Assembly: GCF_041200175.1 (NCBI RefSeq)
Contig: NZ_CP165727.1
Coordinates: forward strand, 930,001-994,000
From: Streptomyces sp. R33
GTDB taxonomy: Bacteria; Actinomycetota; Actinomycetes; Streptomycetales; Streptomycetaceae
DNA length: 64,000 bases
Direction: 5' to 3'
The first letter of the stretch is position 1, and every line of letters begins with the position of its first letter. A model generated the notes under the pieces. That model did not search any database. It was not told the DNA's origin and saw nothing but the letters and a program-made list of their open reading frames with translations. This document shows, piece after piece, positions 26,951-35,038 of the stretch. The position numbers and the translations under genes are program-made.

Positions 26951-27571
26951 ATGGCCAAGTACTTCGACGTGCACCCCGACAATCCTCAGCAGCGCACCAT
27001 CGGCAGTGTCGCTGACAGCATCCGCTCCGGCGCGCTCGTCGCGTACCCCACGGACTCCTGCTACGCGCTGGGCTGCCAGCTCGGCAACCGTGACGGCCTC
27101 GCCCGGATCCGGTCCATCCGCAACCTGGACGACCGCCACCACTTCACGCTGGTGTGCCAGGACTTCGCCCAGCTGGGCCAGTTCGTGCAGATCGACAACG
27201 ACGTGTTCCGGGCGATCAAGGCGTCCACACCGGGCAGTTACACCTTCATCCTGCCCGCGACGAAGGAAGTGCCGCGCCAGCTGCTGCACCCCAAGAAGAA
27301 GACGGTCGGTGTCCGCATTCCCGACCACGCGGTCACCCAGGCCCTGCTCGCCGAGCTGGGCGAGCCGCTGCTGTCCAGCACCCTGCTCCTGCCCGACGAG
27401 CCGGAGCCGCTGACGCAGGGCTGGGAGATCAAGGAGCGGCTCGACTATCTGGTGGACGTCGTGGTCGACTCGGGCGACTGCGGGACCGAGCCGACCACCG
27501 TCATCGACTTCTCCGGCGGCGACGCCGAGATCGTCCGCCGCGGAGCGGGCGACACCACGCGCTTCGAGTGA
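26951..27571 (+). CDS. YrdC/Sua5/YciO family protein (threonylcarbamoyl-AMP synthase type)
   Basis: A 206-residue YrdC-domain protein. The nucleotide-binding signature is IRSGALVAYPTDSCYALGCQ; RIRSIRNLDDRHHFTLVCQD and GSYTFILPATKEVPRQLLHPKKKTVGVRIP complete the domain. The length and KKKTVG motif fit the YciO branch more than the canonical TsaC, which in Streptomyces sits beside prmC. It binds ATP and RNA and may contribute to t6A tRNA modification. It follows the TetR gene by nine bases but is unlikely to be related in function. Confidence 0.85.
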   Translation: MAKYFDVHPDNPQQRTIGSVADSIRSGALVAYPTDSCYALGCQLGNRDGLARIRSIRNLDDRHHFTLVCQDFAQLGQFVQIDNDVFRAIKASTPGSYTFILPATKEVPRQLLHPKKKTVGVRIPDHAVTQALLAELGEPLLSSTLLLPDEPEPLTQGWEIKERLDYLVDVVVDSGDCGTEPTTVIDFSGGDAEIVRRGAGDTTRFE

Positions 27572-27601
27572 CGCCGCCCGGCGCCCGTGCGGACAGGCGG
27601 G

Positions 27602-28033
27602 TCAGCAGCCGAAGTCGACGCGCCGGAACGTCGCGTAGTGGTCGGCGGTGTAGTAGTCCTCCTCCCACTGCTGTCCGGTGATGATCCGGCGCGCCCCGCG
27701 GGTCGGCGAGCCCGGGGTCACGACCGTGTACTCGTGGTAGTAGCCGCTGCCGTGGAGCGGCAGCAGCCGCTCACGGTTCTGGAAGACGACGCCGTCCTGG
27801 GAGTAGGGGAACGGACCGCCCTCGTCGATGAGGTCGAGGGTGTGGTGCGCCTGGGACGGCAGCGCCGAGTAGCAGACGCTGCCGACCGCTGCCGCGGAGG
27901 CGGCCGCGACGGAGACGGGTGCGGAGGCGGGAGCGGGAGCCGCAGAGGCGGCCGGTCCGGTGAGGAGCGCGGCGGCGACCGCCGCGGCGCCGGCGAGGGC
28001 CACGAAGCGTGGGGGGATTCTCATGCGGCCCAT
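27602..28033 (-). CDS. Secreted guanyl-specific ribonuclease, RNase Sa family
   Basis: A 143-residue protein with a signal peptide (ALAGAAAVAAALLTGPAASAAP) and a mature domain almost superimposable on ribonuclease Sa. GPFPYSQDGVVFQNRE carries the catalytic glutamate, TRGARRIITG the arginines and DHYATF the general-acid histidine; two cysteines (SVCYSA and the terminal Cys) form the single disulfide. It cleaves RNA after guanosine outside the cell. Start is uncertain: ATG 28033 or 28024, neither with a clear ribosome site. No barstar-like inhibitor gene is adjacent. Confidence 0.93.
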   Translation of the reverse strand: MGRMRIPPRFVALAGAAAVAAALLTGPAASAAPAPASAPVSVAAASAAAVGSVCYSALPSQAHHTLDLIDEGGPFPYSQDGVVFQNRERLLPLHGSGYYHEYTVVTPGSPTRGARRIITGQQWEEDYYTADHYATFRRVDFGC

Positions 28034-28210
28034 GATGACGCGCGTAGAGCAGTGGCCGTCAACGCCAACTCCGTTGAGTTTCCTGCCTGTTCACCGAGGA
28101 TGCGCAGCCCTTGGCACGGATGCCGCCGCCGCTTCACACGGACGCAACCTGAGCACCGTGCGACACAGGTGGCAGGATGATCACCAGTCGACCGAGAGAG
28201 GTGCCGCACC

Positions 28211-28879
28211 ATGGCCGTCGTCCACCGGACCACGATGACCCCGGGCAAGCTGGAGCTGCTCGCTTCCTGGCTTCCCACCCAGCCCTGGTACCAGCGCCCG
28301 GACGCGGGAAGTGCGCCGCAGCCGGCCAAGGCCGGGGGCTTCCGGCTCGACGACCCGCAGGGCGAGGTCGGGATCGAGTTCATGGCGGTCACCGACGGTG
28401 CGGGAGAGCAGCCGGTCACGTACCTCGTGCCCCTCACCTACCGCGGAGCCCCGCTCGACGGAGCGCAGCACGCCCTCATCGGCACCTCCGAGCACGGGGT
28501 GCTGGGGCGCCGGTGGATCTACGACGGGACCCACGACCCGGTCCTCGTCGACCGGTTGTACGCGCTCGTGCTCGGCGAGGCCGAGGCGCAGGCCCAGAGC
28601 GAGAGCGACAGGCCCGACCCGTCCGTCACGGGCTGGTCCGCGGACGCCGGCCGCCCGGGGCCGCTCTCGGTCCTGGAGGTGTCCGCCGGACCGGACACCT
28701 CCGACGTGCGCGTGCAGACCTCCGCCGGGAAGCTGACCATCAGCGTCCAGCGCGTCCTGCGGCCCGTACCGGCGCAGGCCGACCCCGCCACCGGGCAGCT
28801 GCTGGGGCACGTCACCGCGGACTGGAGCCTGCCGGACGGCACGAAGGCCCGCGGCCGGTACGCCGTCGTCCACGCGTAG
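28211..28879 (+). CDS. Maltokinase N-terminal cap-like domain protein
   Basis: A 222-residue protein. LLASWLPTQPWYQRPD and RLDDPQGEVGIEFMAV followed by VPLTYRGAPLDGAQHALIGTSEHGVLGRRWIYDG resemble the N-terminal cap of maltokinases and the stand-alone CG0192-type proteins. There is no kinase domain behind it. It may act as a regulatory partner in trehalose/maltose metabolism, but that is inference. It is divergent from the RNase gene and has AGAGAGG before the ATG. Confidence 0.6.
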   Translation: MAVVHRTTMTPGKLELLASWLPTQPWYQRPDAGSAPQPAKAGGFRLDDPQGEVGIEFMAVTDGAGEQPVTYLVPLTYRGAPLDGAQHALIGTSEHGVLGRRWIYDGTHDPVLVDRLYALVLGEAEAQAQSESDRPDPSVTGWSADAGRPGPLSVLEVSAGPDTSDVRVQTSAGKLTISVQRVLRPVPAQADPATGQLLGHVTADWSLPDGTKARGRYAVVHA

Positions 28880-28951
28880 GCGGCGCGCGGCGGGCGCTGC
28901 GCGCATCATGGAGGTGGGGGACGCTCTTTCGCCCGGCAGAGGAGGGCGCGG

Positions 28952-29179
28952 ATGAGTTCCGAGCGCTACGAGCTGGTGTTTTCCGAGGGACCGGACACGA
29001 GCGAGGACGTCGTCGTGGTGACGGCCACCGGCCAGGCCGGTCCGGGCGGCCACCCTGTCTACACGGATGCGACCGGCATCGTCCGGGCGGAGATCAGCGA
29101 CCAGGAGGAGGTACGCGTCCTGGCCTCCGGCGGCAGCCAGAACCCGGCCCGCGTGGTCCGGGTCCGGCCGCTGCCCTGA
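28952..29179 (+). CDS. Small DUF6296-like protein
   Basis: A 75-residue acidic protein: MSSERYELVFSEGPDTS, then VYTDATGIVRAEISDQEEVR and ending VVRVRPLP. The pattern matches the small Streptomyces family I know as DUF6296; function unknown. The ATG has GGAGGGCGCGG immediately upstream. It is too short and lacks the signature to be a barstar-type inhibitor of the nearby RNase. It follows the cap-like gene by 72 bases and may be co-transcribed. Confidence 0.65.
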   Translation: MSSERYELVFSEGPDTSEDVVVVTATGQAGPGGHPVYTDATGIVRAEISDQEEVRVLASGGSQNPARVVRVRPLP

Positions 29180-29190
29180 ATGCGCGCTCT

Positions 29191-29220
29191 CGGCCGGGCC
29201 GGCAAAGGGCGGGCCGGCCG
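29191..29220. terminator. Imperfect hairpin after the DUF6296-like gene
   Basis: Thirteen-base arms with two mismatches flank an AAAG loop, starting 12 bases after the stop codon. It is a probable terminator. Confidence 0.5.
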
Positions 29221-29225
29221 CAGAC

Positions 29226-29272
29226 GTTGCCGCGTTGCCGTGTAGCCCTGTTGCCTGTTGCTCCGTTGCTCC
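29226..29272. repeat. Tandem octamer repeats (GTTGCnnn)
   Basis: Six consecutive units of seven or eight bases read GTTGCCGC, GTTGCCGT, GTAGCCCT, GTTGCCT, GTTGCTCC, GTTGCTCC. They lie between a hairpin and the AT-richer promoter region of the L,D-transpeptidase gene. They could be slippage-derived or bind a regulator. The rest of the 207-base gap shows an AT-rich stretch near 29320-29352 that could hold a promoter. Confidence 0.6.
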
Positions 29273-29386
29273 GTACGAGTTCTCTTGCGTGCCCGTTCGG
29301 TCGCACCCTCCGAGCGCATGATCATCATTTAGCCGCGCAATCGTTTTGATACTCCCATCGGGCCGTGGGCGAGCTGGGAGGGCTGC

Positions 29387-30862
29387 GTGGTGATGTCATC
29401 GACGCACCGTGGACAACAGGAGCGAAAGGCGAGACGGGCACGGAGGATCAGGCTGTGGAGTGCGGTGGCCGCCGTGACCGGCGCCGTCCTCGTCGTCGTC
29501 GCGGCGCCGGACCGGGCGCCGGAGCAGGACGGCAAGGGGTCGGCGGACGGCGGCCCCGACGCCTCCGTGACCCTGCTGGTCGGCCGGGCCCTGGACGAGG
29601 GGGACGGCGGCATCGCCGCCCGGTGCACGGTGGAGGGCTTCCGGGACGGCCTGTGCACCGGCTGGCGGCAGCAGCGCGTACGGGCCACCGCCGGGGGCGC
29701 CGGGTCGGTGCTGCGGGGGCCCGCGTCCCGGGAGGCCGCCGGGGCGGTTCGTACGGTCGTCCTCCCCACGAACGCCGGCGGTCCGCTCGAGATCGGGCTC
29801 GCCGAGGCGGGGCAGCTCACGGATGTCACCGTCCGCGACGGGCACGGGCGCTACGTGGCCGGCGCGCTCGCCCCGAAGAACCGCCACTGGGCCAACACCG
29901 AGCCGCTGCGCGCCGGCGAGCTCTACACCGTACGGGTCGGCGCCCAGGACGCGGCGGGTACGCCGGTCGGCGCCACCATGGCCTTCCGGACCGCGCCGCC
30001 CCCCGACGGGGGCAGGCTCACGGTGGAGTTCGGGCCGAGGCCCGGGACGTACGGCGCGGGGCAGATCGTGACCGCCGCCCTGAGCCGGCCGGTTCCCGCC
30101 ACCGACCGGACCGCGCGGGCACGGGTGGAGCGGGCGCTCCAGGTGACCTCGGAGCCGGTGGTCGAGGGCGGCTGGCACTGGGTGGACGACTCGACGCTGC
30201 ACTACCGGCCGCGTACGTACTGGCCGGCGCACGCCGAGGTGCACGTGACGAGCGGTCTCGACGGGGTCGAGGTCGGCGCCCACGGCTACGGCGGCCCCTC
30301 GGACTCCACGGAGTTCACCATCGGTGACCGGATCGAGGCGGTCACCGACTCCGCCGCCCACGAGATGACCGTACGCCGCAACGGCCGGGTCATCCGGACG
30401 ATCCCGGTCACCACCGGAAAGGAGGGGTTCCGGACCCGCAGCGGCGTCAAGGTGGTGCTGCGCAAGGAGTACCAGGTCCGGATGCGCGGGGACACCGTCG
30501 GCATCAAGCGCGGCACGAGCGAGTTCTACGACCTGCCGGTGTTCTACGCGACGCGGGTCACGTGGAGCGGCGAGTACGTGCACGCCGCGCCCTGGTCGGT
30601 CGCGTCGCAGGGCGAGGAGAACGTGAGCCACGGCTGCACCGGCATGAGCACGGCGGACGCCGCCTGGTTCTTCCAGACGGTACGCGAGGGGGACATCGTG
30701 CAGGTGGTGAACAGCGGCGGCGAGCCGATGGCTCCGTTCGACAACGGCTTCGGCGACTGGAACCTGGACTGGCGGTCCTGGCAGGCGGGCAGCTCCCTCA
30801 CCTCCGCGCCCGTCCCGTCGGTGGCGCACCAAGCCTCGTCCCGGCTGCGGCCGCTGACATGA
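29387..30862 (+). CDS. L,D-transpeptidase (YkuD domain)
   Basis: A 491-residue protein with a signal or anchor helix (RLWSAVAAVTGAVLVVVAAP) near residues 22-41. Two immunoglobulin-like domains (roughly 130-310) precede the catalytic YkuD domain, whose motif SHGCTGMS places the nucleophile at about Cys417. GLDGVEVGAHGYGG and IKRGTSEFYDLPVFYATRVT fit the actinobacterial Ldt layout. It forms 3-3 peptidoglycan cross-links, outside the membrane. GTG 29387 is followed by another GTG and an ATG (29393); the GGGAGG site fits any of them. It is single and ends at a strong hairpin. Confidence 0.92.
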   Translation: MVMSSTHRGQQERKARRARRIRLWSAVAAVTGAVLVVVAAPDRAPEQDGKGSADGGPDASVTLLVGRALDEGDGGIAARCTVEGFRDGLCTGWRQQRVRATAGGAGSVLRGPASREAAGAVRTVVLPTNAGGPLEIGLAEAGQLTDVTVRDGHGRYVAGALAPKNRHWANTEPLRAGELYTVRVGAQDAAGTPVGATMAFRTAPPPDGGRLTVEFGPRPGTYGAGQIVTAALSRPVPATDRTARARVERALQVTSEPVVEGGWHWVDDSTLHYRPRTYWPAHAEVHVTSGLDGVEVGAHGYGGPSDSTEFTIGDRIEAVTDSAAHEMTVRRNGRVIRTIPVTTGKEGFRTRSGVKVVLRKEYQVRMRGDTVGIKRGTSEFYDLPVFYATRVTWSGEYVHAAPWSVASQGEENVSHGCTGMSTADAAWFFQTVREGDIVQVVNSGGEPMAPFDNGFGDWNLDWRSWQAGSSLTSAPVPSVAHQASSRLRPLT

Positions 30863-30878
30863 CGGCGCGATGAGGTAC

Positions 30879-30912
30879 GCGCCGCACCCGGCGGATCCGC
30901 CGGGTACGGCGC
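30879..30912. terminator. Bidirectional terminator, near-perfect 34-base dyad
   Basis: The core 20 bases (30886-30905) are a perfect palindrome, extended by six more pairs on each side with one mismatch. It lies between the convergent L,D-transpeptidase and DUF4360 genes and can serve both. Confidence 0.8.
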
Positions 30913-30923
30913 ATACCGGGTCG

Positions 30924-31604
30924 TCAGGGGTGCCTCGGTGTGGGGCAGACCTGCCAGGCGAGGTGGTAGAGGGTGCTCACGCTCGCGTCCGTGGAGTCCA
31001 TGGCCATGAAGCTGGTGGAGGTCTGCGGGTTGGACGTGCCCGCATTCACGCGCAGTTCCGTATTGATGTTGAAGTTTCGTTTCTCTCCGCACGGCGCCCA
31101 GACCAGATCCGCGTACTCGGTCTTGTCGCTCGCCTGCCAGTTGTCATTGTGCGGCCCGTTGAACTGATGGGTGCGCTGAGTGGTCTGGGGCATTCCCTGG
31201 AAGTAGTAGTTCGCGCGTTCCTGCCCCCATGCGCCGGGCTGGAGAAATGCGAATCCGCGGTAGTCCGCCTGGACGATCGCGTAGGTGAATCCCGAAGGAA
31301 CGTGGACGCGGAGATTGAGCTGGCAGTTCTTGCGGAATGCCGTCGGCGGCGCACCGGGGCCCACCTGGGCGAGGTATTCACTGTAGGTGACCGTGAAGGC
31401 GGTGTTGTCCGGGGCGACGGCCACCTCGGCGGTGCCTTCGCGACAGCCGGATCCGTTGACCGTGGCGAGTTCGATCACGATCTTGTCCGGGGGTGCGGTG
31501 ATCTGCGGGGTGGGACCGGCGGCTCCGGCGGACGTCGTCGCCGAGGCGATCAGCACGGCCGCCGCGCCGCCGGTGAGCAGGGTACGAGACAGGGAAGGAG
31601 ACAT
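30924..31604 (-). CDS. DUF4360 secreted protein (copy A)
   Basis: A 226-residue protein with a signal peptide (LLTGGAAAVLIASATTSAGA). Domain landmarks are VNGSGCREGTAEVAVAPDNTAF near the start, FRKNCQLNLRVHVPSGFTYAI in the middle, and paired cysteines later (WAPCGEKR, AWQVCP), typical of DUF4360. The family is secreted and uncharacterised. ATG 31604 has AGGAG eight bases upstream; the in-frame GTG at 31613 abuts it. Copy B lies 52 bases upstream on the same strand. Confidence 0.85.
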   Translation of the reverse strand: MSPSLSRTLLTGGAAAVLIASATTSAGAAGPTPQITAPPDKIVIELATVNGSGCREGTAEVAVAPDNTAFTVTYSEYLAQVGPGAPPTAFRKNCQLNLRVHVPSGFTYAIVQADYRGFAFLQPGAWGQERANYYFQGMPQTTQRTHQFNGPHNDNWQASDKTEYADLVWAPCGEKRNFNINTELRVNAGTSNPQTSTSFMAMDSTDASVSTLYHLAWQVCPTPRHP

Positions 31605-31656
31605 CGTTGTCACTCCTGATCATCGATCGGTGTTTCCTGCGCTCGCTCACGCCGCG

Positions 31657-32301
31657 TCAGGCCGCGGGGCATTCCTTCCACGCGAAGTGGTAGATCGTGC
31701 TGACACTGCCGTCCGTCGAGTCCATGCTCATGAAGCTCAGGGCCTGCGGGTTCGACGTCCCCGAGTAGACCCGCAGTTCGCTGTTGACGTTGAGGTTGCG
31801 CTCCTCGCCGCAGGGTGCATAGACGAGGTCCTGGTACTCGGTCTGGTCGCTCGCCTGCCAGTTGTCGGAGTACGGGCCGTTGAACTGGTGGGTCGTACGG
31901 GCCGTCTGCGCCATGCCCTGGAAGTAGTAGTTCGCGCGCTCCTGGCCGTAGGCCCCGCGCTGGAGGTGGGCGAAGCCGCGGTAGTCGGCGCGGGCGATGG
32001 CGTACGTGAACCCCTGCGGTACGTGGATCTGCAGGGCGAGCTGACAGTTCTTGCGGAACTCGGTGCCGCCGGAACCGGCGCCGGCCTGGGCCAGGTAGTT
32101 GCTGTACGTGACGGTGAACGACGTGTTGTCGGAGGCCGCGGCGACGCTCGCGGTCCCCTGGGGGCACCCCGATCCGTTGACGCCGACCACGTCGACGGTG
32201 ATTCTTCCGGGCGGCGTGGATGCGGTATGGGCCTGCGCGGGCAGGGCCAGGGCGGATAACGCCGCGACCGCTGCGCCGACGGTGAGTCTGCGGAGCAACA
32301 T
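31657..32301 (-). CDS. DUF4360 secreted protein (copy B)
   Basis: A 214-residue paralogue of copy A with its own signal peptide (LTVGAAVAALSALALPAQA). VNGSGCPQGTASVAAASDN, FRKNCQLALQIHVPQGFTY and YAPCGEERN align directly with copy A, including all four cysteines. The ATG at 32301 is preferred because GGAGAAA precedes it by seven bases. The two genes probably arose by tandem duplication and are read together; this is the promoter-proximal one. Expression is likely from the gap 32302-32581. Confidence 0.85.
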   Translation of the reverse strand: MLLRRLTVGAAVAALSALALPAQAHTASTPPGRITVDVVGVNGSGCPQGTASVAAASDNTSFTVTYSNYLAQAGAGSGGTEFRKNCQLALQIHVPQGFTYAIARADYRGFAHLQRGAYGQERANYYFQGMAQTARTTHQFNGPYSDNWQASDQTEYQDLVYAPCGEERNLNVNSELRVYSGTSNPQALSFMSMDSTDGSVSTIYHFAWKECPAA

Positions 32302-32581
32302 CTTCGTTTCTCCATTCATTCGTCCCGCGGAGACATTCGTCCTGCGGAACCGGAATTCGGCATGCACATGCCACCACAGCGGGTGCGTGCTGGGAAGGAC
32401 GCGATATGGACAACGCCTCCGGCCCGCCCGCCCTGGCCGAATTCTGCAATCCCCGCAGCACTCCCCCGCCCCCGCCCATCAGCCCCGCTCCCCCGCCCCG
32501 CCGGGGAAACCCGGCGCACCGCCGTGGCACGACAATGACCGGAAGGAGTGTGCGGTCGTACGGGCTGGGCAGGCGCAGGGC

Positions 32582-32959
32582 ATGGCCTTGCAGCACCCGG
32601 GGGAACGCAAACGCGAGGGGCGTGCCGCCCGCTTCGAGAAGCTGGCCGAGCTCGCCTCCAATTTCACGAGCTCAGCCGTCTTCTCCCTGCTGTGCGTGCT
32701 CCTGGTCGCCGGTTACGTGGCGACCCACGTGGCGGGGCTGTCCACGGAGTGGCAGCACCTCGCGGGCGACGCCATGGCTGCCGTGTCCTTGCTGCTGCTG
32801 GCCCTGCTGAAGAACTCCGAGCGCCGCGCCGAGCACGTCATCCAGCGCAAGCTCGACGCGATCGCCGCGGCCCTGCTGGAGCAGCAGGAGGGCAAGGAGG
32901 GCGAGAGCAGGGCCCGCGAGGACCTGGAATCGGCCATCGGCATGGAGGAGCGGCTCTAG
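32582..32959 (+). CDS. Low-affinity iron permease family protein
   Basis: A 125-residue protein with two transmembrane helices (SSAVFSLLCVLLVAGYVAT and DAMAAVSLLLLALLKNSERR) followed by a charged coiled helix (IQRKLDAIAAALLE). FTSSAVF, LSTEWQH and LLKNSERRAEHVIQRKLDAI match the small bacterial members annotated as low-affinity iron permease; an actual iron role is unproven. The start is ATG 32582 with only a weak site (GCAGG). The 280-base gap before it is shared with the divergent DUF4360 genes and shows nothing else I can support. Confidence 0.7.
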   Translation: MALQHPGERKREGRAARFEKLAELASNFTSSAVFSLLCVLLVAGYVATHVAGLSTEWQHLAGDAMAAVSLLLLALLKNSERRAEHVIQRKLDAIAAALLEQQEGKEGESRAREDLESAIGMEERL

Positions 32960-33005
32960 GGGTGGCCTGCGTCCGGGGCACTCGCCGCGCGAGTGCCCCG
33001 GAGCC

Positions 33006-34883
33006 TCAGCTCCTCTTCTTCGGTTCCTCGGCGTTGCGCCAGATCGTGAGGTCGAGCGTGATGTAGTTGCTCGGGTCGTTCGCGCCCGACTTGCCGCGGT
33101 ACGTCGCCACCGCGATGTGGCCCGCGTCGCTGAGCACGCAGACCTCCGTCCCGTCCGAGAGCTGGTCGAGGCCGATCTTCTCGGTGTAGCGGGTTTCGGC
33201 GCGGCAGGTCTCCAGCGAACCCTTCTGGGAGTTGTTCAGCACGACCAGCTTGCCGTTGTTGGTGCCGACCTTCGTGTCCCCGAAGAGGGTGTCGAGGTAG
33301 AAGTAGAGGTCGCCGTGGTTGTACAGCACGCCGGAGCTGCCGCCGGTGGCGGGGCGCGGCGGGTTGTCGGCCAGCATGAGCTGGTAGTTGGCCGTCAGGT
33401 TGATGCCCTGGTACGAGGCCGGGGCGGGGTCGGAGCGCTTCTGGCCCTTGTCCTGGGAGCCGCCGCTGGGGGCTGCGCCGCTCGGGCTTGCGCCGGTGGA
33501 GGTCGAGCCGCCCTTGGCCTTGTCACCGGAGCCGTCCGGCAGCAGGGAACCGATGACCGCGAGGCCGATCACCGCTGCCACCACGGCTCCGGCGATGATC
33601 AGACCCTTCGGCTTGCCCTGCGGCGCGGGGGGCGGGTACCCGGGGTGGTGGGACGGCGACGGGGTCTGGTAGCCGGCCACGTACCCGGGCGGCGGCGTCT
33701 GGTAACCGGGGTGGGTCTGATGGCCGGGCGGCGGCGTCTGGTAGCCGGGCTGGGTCTGGTAGCCGGGCGGAGGCGTCTGGTATCCGGGCGGCACCGCGCC
33801 CGGAGCGACGGGAGCGGCCGGTGCGTGCGCCGGGGCGGCGGGTGCGCTCTGCGTCGGCGCGGCGGCCACGCCAGGAGCGGTCGGCGGGTACGGGGGCGCC
33901 CCCTGCGCCGGAGCCTGCGGGGAGACTTCGGTCGGCGTCGGGGCCACGGCGGGCTGCGGCGGCGGGGTCTTCGCCGGTTCGGGCAGCTGGAGGCGCTCGG
34001 TGATGGAACCGGCGACCGCCTGGGGCAGCCAGTCCTCGCCCTGGCGGAGCGGGACCTGAGAGAGGTCGTGGCACATCTGGATGACCTCGGTCAGGGTGGG
34101 CCGGTCCGCCGGGTCCCGGCTGAGGCAGCGCGTCACGAGGGGCCGCAGCTCCTCCGGCAGCGCGCTGAGGTCGGGATCCTCGTGCACGATGCGGTACAGC
34201 ACGGCGTGCGAGGACCCCTCGCCGTAGGCGGGCGCACCGATCGCCGCGTACGCCACGATCTGGCCGAGGGCGAAGATGTCGGTGCCGGCGGTGACCGTAC
34301 CGGCGGAGGCCTGCTCGGGTGCCATGAACGCGGGCGTGCCGACGCTGACGCCGCTGCCGGTCAGGGAAGTGGCGTCCGCCGCACGGGCGATGCCGAAGTC
34401 GATCACGCGAGGACCGTCGGCGGCGAGGAGTACGTTCGCCGGCTTCAGGTCACGGTGGACGATGCCCGCGCCATGGATGACGTGCAGCGCCTCGGCGACC
34501 CCGACGGTCAGCAGCAGCACACTGCGCAGCGGCAGCCGCCCGTGCCGGGCCACCGCGTGCGCGAGGGAGGGGCCCGGGACGTACGCCGTGGCCAGCCAGG
34601 GCTGGGAGCCCTCGGTGTCGAAGTCGATGACGGGCGCGGTGTAGAGGCCCTGCACCCGCTGCGCCGCCCGCACTTCCTGCTGGAAGCGGCGCCGGAACTC
34701 GGGGTCCTCGCTGAACTCGGGCCGGATCACCTTGAGGGCGATGGGCCGCCCGCCCGGCGTGTAGGAGAGGTACACCTTGCCCATGCCGCCCGCGCCCAGC
34801 ACGGCGGTCAGACGGTAACCGCCCACGGTGGCCGGGTCGTCGGGCCTGAGAGGCTGGAAAAGGTCGGTCGAAGGTGTACTCAT
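33006..34883 (-). CDS. Transmembrane Ser/Thr protein kinase (Pkn type)
   Basis: A 625-residue kinase. Gly-loop GAGGMG (30-35), Lys51, catalytic HRDLKPAN (143-150), DFG (162-164) and APE (188-190) are all intact. A Pro/Ala-rich linker (about 305-425) contains imperfect GYQTPPP repeats; one transmembrane helix (about 427-448) follows. An extracellular domain of some 175 residues with no PASTA repeats ends the protein. It probably senses an external signal; the cue is unknown. GGGGATGG lies before ATG 34883. It is transcribed in the same direction as, but 155 bases downstream of, the antiporter operon. Confidence 0.92.
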   Translation of the reverse strand: MSTPSTDLFQPLRPDDPATVGGYRLTAVLGAGGMGKVYLSYTPGGRPIALKVIRPEFSEDPEFRRRFQQEVRAAQRVQGLYTAPVIDFDTEGSQPWLATAYVPGPSLAHAVARHGRLPLRSVLLLTVGVAEALHVIHGAGIVHRDLKPANVLLAADGPRVIDFGIARAADATSLTGSGVSVGTPAFMAPEQASAGTVTAGTDIFALGQIVAYAAIGAPAYGEGSSHAVLYRIVHEDPDLSALPEELRPLVTRCLSRDPADRPTLTEVIQMCHDLSQVPLRQGEDWLPQAVAGSITERLQLPEPAKTPPPQPAVAPTPTEVSPQAPAQGAPPYPPTAPGVAAAPTQSAPAAPAHAPAAPVAPGAVPPGYQTPPPGYQTQPGYQTPPPGHQTHPGYQTPPPGYVAGYQTPSPSHHPGYPPPAPQGKPKGLIIAGAVVAAVIGLAVIGSLLPDGSGDKAKGGSTSTGASPSGAAPSGGSQDKGQKRSDPAPASYQGINLTANYQLMLADNPPRPATGGSSGVLYNHGDLYFYLDTLFGDTKVGTNNGKLVVLNNSQKGSLETCRAETRYTEKIGLDQLSDGTEVCVLSDAGHIAVATYRGKSGANDPSNYITLDLTIWRNAEEPKKRS

Positions 34884-35038
34884 GAAAATCCATCCCCTGT
34901 CACGGCAGTTCAGCCCGCCGAAGCCCCGAAGCCAACCGAGAGGGTACCCAACATCGTGGCTCGTCCTGGTCGCCTGGCCACACCGTACCCGTCCCGGGTG
35001 AGCGCGTTGCCGTCGCCGCCGTCCTGTCTGACGTACGG

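Noticed and set aside
28952..29179. An RNase inhibitor (barstar) gene next to the RNase
   Set aside because: The 75-residue protein lacks the barstar pattern and resembles DUF6296; acidity and proximity alone are not enough.
33650..33790. A DNA repeat array or CRISPR-like element
   Set aside because: The repetition is due to GYQTPPP-type codon repeats in the proline-rich linker of the kinase; there are no unique spacers.
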